Below are positions 1-13,500 of a stretch of 64,000 nt of DNA, piece by piece. Where the stretch lies: contig NW_024104520.1 in the NCBI RefSeq assembly GCF_003945595.2, positions 2,203,501 through 2,267,500 of the forward strand, given 5' to 3'. The translations under genes and the position numbers were made by a program. Origin of the DNA: Pipra filicauda. Taxonomy: Eukaryota > Chordata > Aves > Passeriformes > Pipridae. The notes below the pieces were generated by a model that was not told the origin of the DNA, made no database searches, and saw nothing but the letters and a program-made list of their open reading frames with translations. Positions within the stretch are counted from its first letter, which is position 1, and each line of letters starts with the position of its first letter.

Positions 1-1488
1 GGTGATGCAGAGTGTTCAGAGAAGAAAAACTGTACGGAATTTCTGCTGAAGGACTGGAAGTTCACATGTCTGAAATGTCACTGAAGTTCTGTTCTAGGTG
101 GCACTTCATTAGCCACTCTTTATTCTCTGTCCACCATATACTTATGCCAGATGTTGCTGTAATTTACATCACATTTTCCCTCCATACGGTTGTGTACATG
201 AGCCCAGTGGAAATCATGTGTCAGCTTCATTCTTATTTCCAATCTTTTTCTGTAATATCATCTGAAAAGCAAATTTTACAACTAAATGAGCTTTTCTGAG
301 TCTGTGCCACTATAATTAAGCAGCTTTCTTCAAAGTAGCTTTGTAATGTTTTTCATCACAAATGTTTCCATTAGTTTTCTATTCTCAGAGGCTAAACTAA
401 CTTAGAAGCTACTGTTTTTCAGAATGTTAATCTCATTTAAAATTCAGCACTACCATTTATTTTTCTATAAAAATGTAGCTTTAGCTTCTGTAAATTAGTC
501 AAAATGTATCACAAGGCTTGACTTCTTATATAAATGTATGTTTCTCTGTACTTTTTTAACCTCTTCCTCTCTTTGTAGTAATATATAGATATGTAGCATC
601 ACTATCAATACTTTTCTCAAAATAAAAACACAAATTGTTATTCTTAGTGTTAATTGGATTTTTAATTCTTTATATTGGCTTATTAATTAAAGGGTACAAT
701 TATGTCATACATTTTGCTTTATCTTATTGTTCCACATTAACATTGTACGTATAGTTTAGATATCTCTCCAACAAATTTGACAGAGGTTTATATCAAGAAC
801 ATTTGTTTTGATTCCTTCTTTAATTACAAAATGACAAGTTTTCATTGTGATTAAGCATCATAAATGTAGTAGTAATGAATTTAGATTTTCTGAATATGTA
901 CACATGGGTATATGGCTGAAATATTCTGTTATTTGTAATTTTTCCTCTCATTCATAACTAAGTCAGTTTAGGGTTACAGTCCTTTTTTCATGGTTTTAAA
1001 TTGTAATCATCTGTTTTGGTTCTGAAGCGAGCTTGAGTAACCTCTAAATAAGAGTTATGGTTCTGTCAGTTTAAGATACTAAGGTACACTTATGTCTTAG
1101 ACTTTGAAGTCTTAAATATAAATCTAAAATTTCCACTTACTTCATGTCTCCCTTAGTTTTCCTGTTCTTACTTGAATGTATATTTGTAAAGTGTGCTCAT
1201 TTTGTTTGATGTAGTTCTGTTGGATTTAGTCAGGGTTAGGATTTTCCTCCTGAATCTGTGAAGAGGTATTTTTTTCCTTACACTATTCAAATAAAAGTGA
1301 ATATAGTGCAGGATTTCCCATTGTAGTCAACATTTGTACTACTGTTGTAGATAAGTGGGTGGAAAAAGAGTTTGACTTCATTAGGTTCTAGCACATCTAC
1401 TAGATAATAATTGTACTTTCCCTATTTAAAAGAATATTTCTAAAGCTTTTAAGACAGTCTAATTTTCTTTTTAATTACTTTGTTTTAG
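1..1488 (+). other. ARAP2 intron (3' part), no recognisable element
   Basis: This AT-rich sequence ends in a polypyrimidine-rich acceptor (TTTGTTTTAG) at 1488. A 95-codon open frame at 12-299 has no resemblance to ARAP2 or any family I know and lacks splice context, so I treat it as chance. I see no repeat family here. An upstream RhoGAP/RA exon is expected further left, outside the window. Confidence 0.6.
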
Positions 1489-1563
1489 GTTTCCCAGGCT
1501 GGAGATTTGCTTATTGAAGTTTACGTGGAAAGAAAGGAACCAGACTGTAGTATTATCATCAGG
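1489..1563 (+). CDS. ARAP2: ARAP2 coding exon 1 of 9 in the window (RA domain)
   Basis: Exon of 75 bases, 25 codons, phase 0 at both ends. It reads [20 protein letters not shown] followed by SIIIR, the middle of the Ras-associating domain of ARAP2. The acceptor is TTTGTTTTAG and the donor is AGG|GTTAGT. RA domains have a ubiquitin-like fold that can bind small GTPases. The alternating hydrophobic strand LLIEVYV is what that fold predicts. Confidence 0.9.
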
Positions 1564-4500
1564 GTTAGTGTATGAAAATGATACAGTGATTTTTTTGGAG
1601 GCACTTTCTCATGAAGTGTATCAATTCATTTTAATACATCTTTTTTATATAATTGCACAAGAACGTGTGCATTTATGTTTATCACTATTTTAGACCTTGC
1701 TATGTCGCCTAAATTATGTAAAGACTGATGGTTATGCATTTTTGCATTTTTAAGGAAAATATTATGATACAGTTTTAAAGGGTAGATGTCCTTTTATTTT
1801 ACTGTAGTATACGGTGGTATAAATTGCTGCAACTCTATGGGTGCAACACACAAGAACATTAACAAGTACTCAATGAATGTTGGTTTTATTTAATAGTATA
1901 GACCATTTAAATGATGTTCCTCCTGATTTTTCTTTTTGCCTGTGGCTTTACATTTCTGCATGCCTTGAGCGTTAAGAAACCAAAGCTTGTTACTAACAAT
2001 AATTGAGATTTTTCAGCCTCTATTGGATAGTGTATTTTAAATACTCTCATCTCCACATAATAGTGCTCTATGATTTTTTGTTACACCTCTCTGACTTTGT
2101 TTTGTTTTGGTTCTGTTCAGCATATAACTCTCAAACACTTGTGCTTGTATATATGTGGGGTATGTGGTATACATAGGTACACATATGCACATGCTTTTTA
2201 AAATTGAATAAAAATGGGAATATGCATTGCTAAGATAAAAAAAAAATGGTGCTGCTGTAATATTTACCTTCCCACACCCAAGAAAACATACTAAGGCTTT
2301 ATTTTTTTCCAAATTTTTCAATGGTAGAGAAAGGGAATTTCAAGTTACTAACTTCAATCTCATGGAACAAAGGAAAGCATGTTGGAGTCTGATGAATGAT
2401 TTATGAATTTCCAACATATATATCTACTACTGCTCTTTTTTTTTGTTTTGCTTAATGCAGTTGCAGGGAGGAACATTTTGAAAGAATGAATCAGAAATCA
2501 GTAATTGAGATATAAACTCAGTCATTTTGTATTACAGGTATCACCTTTGATGGAAGCAGAGGAATTAACTAATGATGTTTTAGGAATCAAAAACATTATT
2601 CCCAACAAAGATGATATCTGGGCTGCTTTTGAAGTACTTGAAAATGGAGAACTTGGTTGGTGACATTAAAATTTATGCAAGTTTAATCAGCTTTTGTTAT
2701 TTTAATTTTTCAATACTTAACATCATCAAAAGCTTAGTTAAAGACTTTATGGTAAAAAAATATTAGCCTTCATGCCAGTGTTTTACATCTGGTGGCTGTG
2801 GTGTCTGCATGATTTCTTTCTACACTTTGCCAGAAGTAATGTGATGAATTGTTGTAAATTGCTTATAAATTGGGGGTTGAAAAGATGTTCTTTATATTAC
2901 AGTGCTTTGCAGTTCATTAATCATCAGCTATAGAAAAGTAGGTCTTACTAATAAGTCTTAAAGAAGAAACTTATTTTCATGAGAATGTCAGCACTTGATT
3001 TTATAAGGAATAATGCTTTTCAAAAAATGAAATGAGAACATACATGTAATACTTAGGAGAAAGAATCTTTTTTACATTATTTAGTCAATTATTTTATGTA
3101 TGTAGATGAAAAAGGAGGCATAAAGTGTGTAATCCTGTGTTTATGGCAAGTGGCATTAGGATGTATCTAACAGATTCTTGAAAAAATTATTTGAAATATG
3201 ATTCTGCTCCCAACAAAAGCAAATGTCACATGGTCACAATATTAATGAAGTGTAAAGAGATTTTAACATTGGGAGTGCTTTATACATGCTGGAGCATGTA
3301 TAACATACTGGGGCATTTTATTATTAGAGATATTTAAAATAATGTAGAGTAATAGGAATTTTTGTAACTAAAACATTGTATTTTGATGAATACTCACTAA
3401 TGTAATCTGATTTTTGGAATACATGGGGACAGAAATATGCAACGTTTATTTGCATTTCATAGTCAGTTGCTGTTCTTACTGTTATGGTACAGAAGGAGAC
3501 TGTGGACTAGTTTATTTCTGTAGTGAAGATACCTATTTTCAAGTTAAGGAAAAAAAAGTATAAGGAATTGGAAAAAAGTAAGTTTACTAAATGTTCCAAT
3601 ATTGTTTGAATAGTTTTGTTGTACTTGATTTTCAGATGTGCTTACAATAATCTCTTTTATACTATGTAAGTATATAATTACTTATATACTCAGTCTTGAC
3701 CTTGGCAGTATCAATAACTAGAATGGAAGTGTATTCTCTTTTTTAACTTAAAATAAGTGGTCCTGAACCCTTCACGTCTTGCAGTCTGTTGGTGATGCTG
3801 TATAGGGTTGTAATGTAGAGTTAATTTCCAGATTCATGAATGTGGGTGACAACTGACTAAGAATGCTAGCATCTGTTATCCTTAGAAGAGTCCTGATAAT
3901 TCCTACAAGTACACTAGAAATCCTATTTCTTTTCTCTTAGCACTGGAAAAAATTGAAGAGGGAATTTTATTTTCTTAAACTTGATATATAACACAGGCAA
4001 ATGAAAACTAAACTAGATATTGCCAAGGGAACATAAAAGTAAGTAAAAAGATAGACCCTGCAACAGCTTCTTGAGGTATTTCAGTGCAACAACTAATACT
4101 TAAGTGTGGGATAGAAATGTTGTCTGAGCTAATGACTATGGACGAATGGCAAAATGAAACTCAGAGTGAGACACAAAGGCACTACATAGGACAATAAATA
4201 CAGGCCAGGGATTAGAGTGTTTACTACTGAAACAAGTTTCAAACACAAATTAGAAATGGCACACGAGTGTTTTAAACCCAAAACAACCGAGCAAAAAGAA
4301 AACTAAAGTAAGTCCTAATTCATCATCTGTCAGTCACAGAGACAGTGTTGAAGAAATGTCTTCTTCGTGGATCCATTTCTGGAAGAATCAATGCATCAGA
4401 ACAAGCAAATTATTGTTTAAAAATAAAAATAATGCCTGTAGTAAGAGACACTCATCGATACTGTGGTGCTATGGCTGAATCTAGCGGGTTTTCAAAGGGC

Positions 4501-7500
4501 TGGAACACAGAGAAAAGTAGTTCTATGCAGTCTTTGGTCCAAATGTGACACTAAAGAACTAAAAGACTGTTTGAGTCTTTGCTGCTGCAAGTTGATTCTA
4601 CTAGTGTCATTTAACAAACACTATTGAATATTACGTAACCTGAGGCATTTACAAGAGAGTTGAAATTCTGATATGCAATGACAGAAACAAAGGTTACATA
4701 TTTGTTTCAAACATATACAAATAATCACAGTACCTTTCTGATAAAAAATATTTGTCTGCTTTTGTTCCTGCGTGGTCTGGTACCTGTCCAGTGTGTGGTA
4801 GTATTCCGTTTGTTGCACTCAATCCTGAAATTTCATAAGACTTATTTACTTTTTAAGATACACTGTCCTGAAAACAAGAAGGCAAGAAAATTGGAATTAT
4901 ATTTTCTAGAAAGTAATTTTCTACTGATAGTTAATGTTGTTTAAGGTGAAAATGACTAGTTCCAGATATTTACCAGCATATGATGGCCTAAGTGAAAGAA
5001 AGGGTAATTGGATGTATGTGTTGACTGCTTGCTGTTCAAAATACTAAAACTGCAATATTAAAAATTAACTAATTTATTTGCATATAGAAAAGCTGCAATA
5101 ATTGATGATTTTATCTAACTTAATGCAGAATATTCAATACCATATGCTTTTACAAAATAGGGTGCATATTTTTTAATAGGTGATTGATGAATAGTTTGTA
5201 AATGAGGTGTGTTACCAGTAAAATAGGTAATGGTTTTCAGCATGATGATTTATGTGCCGTGTAATCTATGATGACAGATGGTCTTAAATATAACTATAAA
5301 TAAAACAGTAGGTGTTTACTGTGGGAGAGCTGGTGTTCTAGGAAGATGTAATGATTTACCAGTCTCCTGCATTTGATTTGCAAAGTTCTCCTTAAAGTGG
5401 GTTTTCTCTCTTGTACAAAGGCATCAAGTTGTTTTCGCTTTATCACGTCAGCATTCACAGTTTCCCAAAAATCCAAAGAAAATTTTAGAAGTTTGATCAT
5501 TTAAAACAAAAGGGCTAGAAAAATTGGTGTTATAAAATAGGGTTTGAGCTGCTGTCTACAGAATGGTATTTTTGTTAGACTGCTTTGGTGTCATGTCAGA
5601 ATAATAAAATCTTTATATAGGTGGTATCACAAGTCTGCAGGTAGGGTAGGTTTTTTTGCATCCCAAAATAGCAGTAGTTTTTTCTGTCACTTAAGTGTGT
5701 TATTTGTGGCTGTTGCTTTCTAGCACTAGTGTTCAGGTGTTCAGGAAGATATATTCTGCTAGAGTGTAGTGCTGGACAGTCCCAAAGCAGCTGTTGATAT
5801 TTCATATTCATCTACCGTAGCAGAAATGAAAAATGAGATTATGGCAGTATACTTTTCAGTACTCAAGGGACACTGGGCTAGACTGTGTGACCTAACATGA
5901 GCGTCACACAGGTCTGACTTTTCAGGAGCTGTACCCAGCTCTTCTCAAGGCCAGACCAACACAAATTGGTATGCAAATCTCTCTTTGGAAATAAAATGAC
6001 ATTTGAACCCACTGCTCTAAGTTGTAGCCCACAAAGCCATTGTTAAGGCTTTTTTGTTTTCTTAAATTACAGTAGATGCTTGCTGCTGAGCAGGTAAAAG
6101 CCTTCAGGAATGTGATTATGTATAGGAAGGATTAATTAGAGGGGTAAAGTGCAATCTTTCCCCATCTACATGAAGTGTTGCCTCAGATTGTGTTGCAATA
6201 CACGTCACACTCAGATTTCTGCTGGATCTGGTAATGAACATTTAGTGACTACTGCAAGATCTTCTCTACTTTCATGTGGTATATGAACTGGGATATGTAT
6301 GGAGTACTGGCTGGATTTTCTTACCACTGAAGTTTTTCTGTTCTGTGCTAGGATCTCAGAGTTTCTCTTTTAGGATGGATGGTACCTATCAACAAATACA
6401 TGTCTGAACATCTGAAGTTTTGAAGTGCACACATATGGTCTAGTCATGCCTATTGCTATATTAATCTTGTACTTTTTGTAAGAGGTTGAAATATAAAGGT
6501 GCAAGTTTGGAAATTCCCTGACTACAGCAAGAGGGAGAAGACCCAGGAAGACTACATGCTTCTCCCTTCTAGTAAAAGGAATGTAATGAAACCAGGAGTC
6601 TGTTTCAGTCTGCTTTGATAATTAACAGACAGTATAATCCATACCAGTTGAGGGTTTTGTTTCTCTGTGATTGCTCCAAATTCTTTGGTTCTTTGATTTT
6701 ATAGAATTGGTAGCTAAGATGTTTCATTTTTGTGTTGAACCTAGGCCAATGAGGCACGGTATTGCTGCAGGGCTCAGTTCTGTTTGAACATACTTAGCTA
6801 TGCCCTGTGATAGTTCCTAACTTTTGTATTTAGTTTGAAAGCAGTGCTTTAGTGTATTTACATTAAAAAGTATAACTAAATACAAGAGTCACTGAACATT
6901 TGGATATTTGGATTATATATTTGCTACTATTTGTTTAATTTTATATTCATTACCAGTGCAGATCCTGCCAGCAAAGATATTGCTTCAGAAAGTCAATTAA
7001 GTCCTTACTTGTCTTACTTTGAAAGCATTGTTCTTCTATAACTCAAAGTCAATGAGGCAGTGTTATGTACCAGGCATATGTAACTTGTAAGGGCCTCCAA
7101 TCTTGATGGGTTTTGTCTTTTATTTTAATTTTGGATTTTTGTGTTTTGTTTTTCTGGCATTTTTCAGAACGTCCTCTGCATTATACAGAGAATGTACTAG
7201 AACAAGTTCTTCACTGGAGTTCACTACCGGAGCCTGGCACTGCATATCTGATCATAAAAAGATTTCTAACAGCAGACATGATGAACCGCTACAGTGGTAC
7301 GTAACTTCGTTTATATTCTTATATTGTGGTGCCCACAACTGCACACAATATTCAAGGAGAGGCCACACCAGTGCAGAGCGGAGCAGGACAATCACCTTCC
7401 TCAACCAACTGGTGATGCTTTGCCTGATGCCCCCCAGGACACGGTTGTCCCTCCTGGCTGCCAGGGCATGGCTGACTCATATTCAACTTGTCCAGGACCC

Positions 7501-10500
7501 CCAGGTCCCTTTTCTGTGGCCCTACTTTCCAGCATCTCATTCCCCGGTCTCTACGTACATCCAGGGTTGGCCTGTCCCAGGTGACATACTCATTTGAATT
7601 ACGTACTCAAGCAACTGAATGACTTGGAGAGTACGTGGCCTTTTAAAAGGATCTGACACTTGAGAGGAAATATAGGTCAAATATATAGTGGAAAAATATG
7701 ATTTACAAGCTTCCCCAGTCTTTTTTTTTTCCCCCAAATAATACCTGAATTTAAGTTTCCTGTTAAGTATGTAGTATCTGCTTTGAGGGAAGTGGAAGTT
7801 TAGATGTCCAAAAATCACTATCCTATTTTCAAGCAGCTGAAATCCTGTATGTATGCTGTCACTGTAAAATGTGTGATGGTGACATATGATGCCTGGTTTA
7901 ATGCCCATCTTATTTTATCTAATGGCTTATTCAAATATGTAATCTTTTCCTCTCTTTCTTGCACACAGATGTATTAATCTTTCAATCTGTGTATCTTGTT
8001 ATGCTATTATGCTTATTCTTCTGAAAGTAATAGCCTTCTCTCATCATGCTTTGTTCCTGTAAAAGCATATTTTACAAATATGAATGAACCTGAACAAGTG
8101 TGCTAATTATGATTTTTATGTTCAAATTTCACTGTCTCTAAATGTGTAATAGCAGATCCTGAACGGAGAGAAATGGCCTAGTTCATTAAAAGCTTGATAT
8201 ATGAACTCCCATCACCACACTAAGTGTTGAGGTATAATCAGAAAAGGGATCATAAGGACTGTGTGAATCACTGCTCTGAGAAACACGTAAGAATTAGACC
8301 AGTGTCAATTTAGAAAATGTAGTACTAGTTAAAGGGGAGATCTGCCGTTTGCACTCCTTCCTGCCTCCAAATTTTACTTCCATTTGTTATCGCAACCCAT
8401 CACAGTAATTGTTTGCATCAGTTCAATTCAGTTTGATCTTAGTCTAGACACACTCTCTTTTGACTTATTATATTTATTGATTTTTCCATTTGCTTTAAAA
8501 TAATTAAAACCTTATTTAATAAGTTATACTGGTTTTCTTAGTGGTTTGAAAAGGCAAGTCTCTGCCATATTGCAGACTTACAACATCAATGTCTGCAAAC
8601 TCCACATGGCAGAATAATCTCGTGTGTTACAAAATCTTTTCTTGAGAGTGGAATTGCCATTTTAAGGAACTTTTACATGTTGAAGGTGCTTAATTTCTGA
8701 AACATTACTTTTTCTAACTGGATTGTGTTATAATAATGTTAAAAATAAACTCAGTTCTCTGTAGAGTTTTCGAGTACACTTTTAGCTTGTGAAGTTACTC
8801 TGAAAAATTAGCAATACTTAGGAGCGACTTCACTAGCTTGAGCAAAACAGTGTATGTATATGAAGTGTAGGCACAGATGCAGAGAAAGTCTGCCCCATTC
8901 ATCCACGTTTTTTATTTGCAGGAATCAATGCATTAATTGTTTCTATTTCCAATTTTTTTGTACGTACACACTGTTAAAACAAGAAAGCAGCTATTTCAGG
9001 ACAAAAAGATAAGGGCTTTTTAGATAAATGTTATTCTTGCATCACTGGATAGTGTCAGAGTGAGAAAATACACAGAATGAGATCACTGGGGAAGGGATAG
9101 TCCCAGTTTTTAGAGTAGGAGGCACTTGGTTATGCTGTGGCTCTCCATCTCAAAATGTACAGGAAATAACTGCTGGCTTGAAGGGGAGACCTTAGTCTTT
9201 TCTGTCTTTTACAGAAGACAGATAATTCCTCTTCACTGAGTAATAGAGCTCAGGCCAGATGTTCAACCACTACTACCCAAAGTATGTTTTTTAACAGTGG
9301 ATTAAGTGCATACAAGTGGACAACTGGATGGATGAATGTCCTCTTCATTTGAAGTAAAATTAATAGGACTGTGATCATGTTATGTTTATAATTAATTTCA
9401 TGAATTTCCCTTGGTTACCTGATTTATATTATAATCTTAAAGACTAAATTATGATACTCCTGACTTTTTTTTTAATTAATGTTACCTCAGAGCTTTGTGT
9501 CATCAGCACTTTTCTCCTTTTTCTTCCAGAGACTTGAGTGGTGTTCGAAATAATGTTGGTTCAGTAGTGAGCCTAAAGGAACAACTCTATTAGCCTCATT
9601 TCATCTTGGCAACTTATCACTGTCTTCCCTGTCAGTGCAACTTTTCCCACAGTCCTTATACATAGTACATTCTCCTTTTCCATAAATGTTATGCTTATTC
9701 TCATCTTGTCCATTTTAAACTAATTTCTCCTGTTGTGCAATATCAAACATTGCATTGGGGTCTAGATGTATATTTTCTCTTGTCTAGAAATCAATTTCCC
9801 TTTTCCATGAAAAAGGTGTTAGTTTATTTGTACTGATATGTTTCAGTAAATTTGTGGTGAGTTTTCCACTTTCTTCCAGATCTTTAGGTACTCTTTCTTG
9901 ACAATTTGTTCCATAGATTTTCATGCTTGTTGCAGGAGCACTCTTTCAAGTGCTCTTCAGCAGGACAAGATATGTATTATGTTTTGGTATAAGAGATACT
10001 CAGTACAGCTTCATTCTGTTTCAAGGCCCTTTTTCTTCTCCTTACCTGAAAATTTCTAACATTAAAGTTTTATTTGTTAGAAAAATATGAGACAATAGAT
10101 TCACTATAAAGTGTGTGTATATAAGTTCTTGAAATTTTACCAGTAAAGAGTTGTATAATTTGAGTGGGAAGTATTGATTTCTGAGAACAGGGACTATTAT
10201 TCAGAGATATTCTTTGAAATGCAAGCTTCTGAACCATAGGTGGATCAATCCTGCATGGATGAAGTGCATCTAGTTCCTAGTAGTTTCAAAGTTCTAGCAA
10301 GTTTATCATGTTTTGTAAAGTTTGTATCTGAAAAATACATTCCGATCAGGACATATTCTGATTATTTTAGATTTATTTTGTAAGATCTTTGTAAGTATCA
10401 AGCATTTGATAGATTGGCTATGGTGGGAGTGCTGTGAGGTTTAGAATGAGTTTTTGTCATGTTGAGAGCTGTGTGCAGAAATTTAAAATCTTCCGATTTG

Positions 10501-13500
10501 GTACAAACGTGGAAGTATCCTGCTCCTCTCATTTGGTATGGTTTAAAAAAAAATAAAAGAAAAAACCTTGTGATTGTGTGGAAGAGGATTCATATTCTGT
10601 TCTGAAAATAAAATAAATATTCTTATTGGCAAAGAGGGAATACATTAGTGCTTTCTTTTAGCTGTGCATGTATATTTTCACTTAATAAATGAGGAAATCT
10701 AAGTAACTTCTGATTTTAATTGTTGAAATATATCAATTCTGGCTTTAGATTTGATCTTAAATTCTAACGAAAATACTTGGAAATTTTCTTTTGGGATTTT
10801 TCCTTTCATGGCATGCATGCTAATGAGAGTGTAGTTGATTTTATTTGACAAAATCGTAGAAGTTTATTATCTTTGTAATTCTGTTATCTATTTAAATGTT
10901 TTTAATGACTCCAGATTTTACTAAGATATAAAGCAGAAGTAAAATCAGAGTCACAAATTTTAGTTATCTTCTTTTTGCAAACAATTAGGCGGAATAATTT
11001 AATTCCCACTTTTTAAACAACTGGTTTTCAGGCAGTATGAAAGATGAGATTGAGAAAAACTTTTCCAAGTAGTCCCAAAGTCTCTCTGCACTGTGCAGAT
11101 GACAGTAGAATCTGACTCTGAGTTTTGAAATACAATCTAACTAGGTTTCTTAGATACACTTTGGAGTGTGTTTGCATAATTGGATGTTTGGATGTTTAAG
11201 ACTGAATATCACTCGTGTACTTTTTGTGCATGCACAACTGTGCATCTAATACATTAATGTTTTTCACTGTTAAAATCTTGTGAAGCTTCCTCAATAAACA
11301 TGCGTGGAATAACTGTCAACAGGTTCTTTAAAAGAAGAGCAAAAACCATGAATAATAAAATACAGATAGTTGCAAACACTAACATGCAATTGGTACAGCT
11401 TCCACTGTTGTAACATCTAACAAAATACTTTTTTTTTTTTTTCTTGGTAGAGAAAAATGAGAAGGGTAGTGTGAAAGCAGGCAATTTGAAGTACAAAGAA
11501 GAACCACCAAAACTGCTGTCTGGAAACAAGTTTCAAGACCGTTATTTTGTGTTACGGGAAGGAAATTTGCTTCTTTATAAGGATATGAAGGTACAACAGA
11601 CAAACTCTCCACCAAATTCTGAAGTACTCACTTAGCTTTCTTATTTGTATGATCAACATTACTCATTAAATGGCAACTTCTAGAGTCTGGGGTTGAAGTA
11701 TTAGATTTTTGTCTTGCTGTTTCACAAGTGCATTAGTAAAAGGAGTTTGTGTGAGTTTGTCATTTGCTTTTGTGGTTATGCGTTGCTATAAATTTTAAAA
11801 ATTAAAAATAAAACAATGTTTAGGAATACCTATAGTTTGTGCTGTCACTAAGTTTTTTGAAAACCTACTGTAGAAGCAGTAGTAGAAGTAAAATGGAACT
11901 TAAATGAGCTGCGTGCCATTTTTTTCTTGGTATTTCACACAGAGCCTTTAAAAATTACAAGCAACAGGGTTCTTGTACCCATAAGTCTCATGACAGAAGA
12001 AATTATAGGAAAGAAAAACTCTGAATACACTAACAGAATCTTTCCCTGCTTCCCAACGAGTTTCAGATTTATTCTCAGTCATCTAAAAACTAGTATTGAT
12101 GATTAGATATACCTCAGAATTCTGCAGAAGCAAACTTAATCATACTTAATAGCACGATGGGTTCAGTTTTAAATATTTCATGGAAGTTTTCTTTAAACTG
12201 TGATTTTTGTTGTGGTATTAAAGTATAAAGTAAATAATATTCATCGTGAACTATGTTTTCATTTTGGTTTTGATAATTTCTGGTTTAAAAAAAAAACTCT
12301 TACAAGTTTCAAGTGCTTTTATTTTTGCTGACTGCTGGTTCTTCCCATCCAGCAAATATAGATGTATACTTGCTGACCTTCATAAAGTACTTTTTTTAAG
12401 ACATATCCCTTGCTAAGGTAAGCTGATGTACTCTGTCTTATTGTAATGCTTTGGATATAATCTTTATTAGAATGTCCCCAGAATGTCAAAAATTTTGTCT
12501 CATAATTTAATGGTAAAATTCAAACTGGCACATATGTGAGAATAAATTAATATACCTATAATTAGCATCCTGGAAAGGTTTTATGATAGGATTATTGTAC
12601 TACTTTATAATCTCCTTTTTTAAGCCATTCTGATTTATAAAACATTGAATTTCCTAGCTCAGGTGGAGTTTTGAACAGTGTTACTTATAAATGGCTTCAC
12701 CTTTGTTTTTTAAAAAAAGCAGATGGAAATACCATTCTGATCAAATAGTGTATATCAACTTGTTTTATTTTCTTTTGAGAGATGTTCATCTACCACTAAT
12801 AATCTTGGTTTAATTTTAGTCATATTTAGAAATTAATAGTAGGAAAGTTGCATGTATTAATTAATTTATAAATCCTCATTAACAGCAATTTAGGTTTGTA
12901 TATGCAGGTGGAGATACATTCTGTTAAGTGTTTCCCTTGTTCAAGAGCAATTATCAAAAAAGTGAAAAGTTTCCATGAACACTGTATGTTAAGTTACTGT
13001 AGTCTATGAAGTGACTGAAATAATTTACACCTCTAATGTTCTGTTGTTAAGAGATAAGCTGACAGACAGACAAATGGCTTCCTTGAGGTACATTTTTGTG
13101 AGAAGTATATAGCTGTTTAACTAAATAGTATATTTTGCAGGGATGCTTTTCATCCTGGCAGTACCCTTCTTTTGAGCAGGAAGTTACACAACAATACCAG
13201 CTATAAAACTGTTGTGTGGTTTTTTTGTTTGTTTTGTTTTCTTAAGTGTTTATGCCATCTCAGATTTGTCTCTTTTCCCCCACACTGGAGTGTCAGAGAT
13301 TGAAAGCTGCAGAGGTAGAAATTGAGAATCCACGGACAGTAAACACTATGGAGTAGCTTTATGTACTGGGATTATAAGATTTATTAAGCTGCTTGATGGG
13401 TTTTTTTCCTAAATTGAAAGCTAAAACACTTAACGTTAAAGTACTAAAGGGATGCTGTTGTGTTAGATACTAGTTGTGCTCTGTAGTAGAATAGTGTACA

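Noticed and set aside
12..299. 95-codon open frame at the left edge
   Set aside because: No similarity to ARAP2 RA or RhoGAP sequence and no splice borders that would keep the frame with the exon at 1489.
2656..2665. Alternative donor GTGACA at 2661 for the exon starting at 2538
   Set aside because: It has a better local consensus but shifts the reading frame into the next exon; the donor at 2656 restores the expected ELERPLHY.
7103..7597. 164-codon open frame on the + strand
   Set aside because: It reads an ARAP2 exon in the wrong frame and then runs into antisense CR1. The true exon frame stops at 7304 if unspliced.
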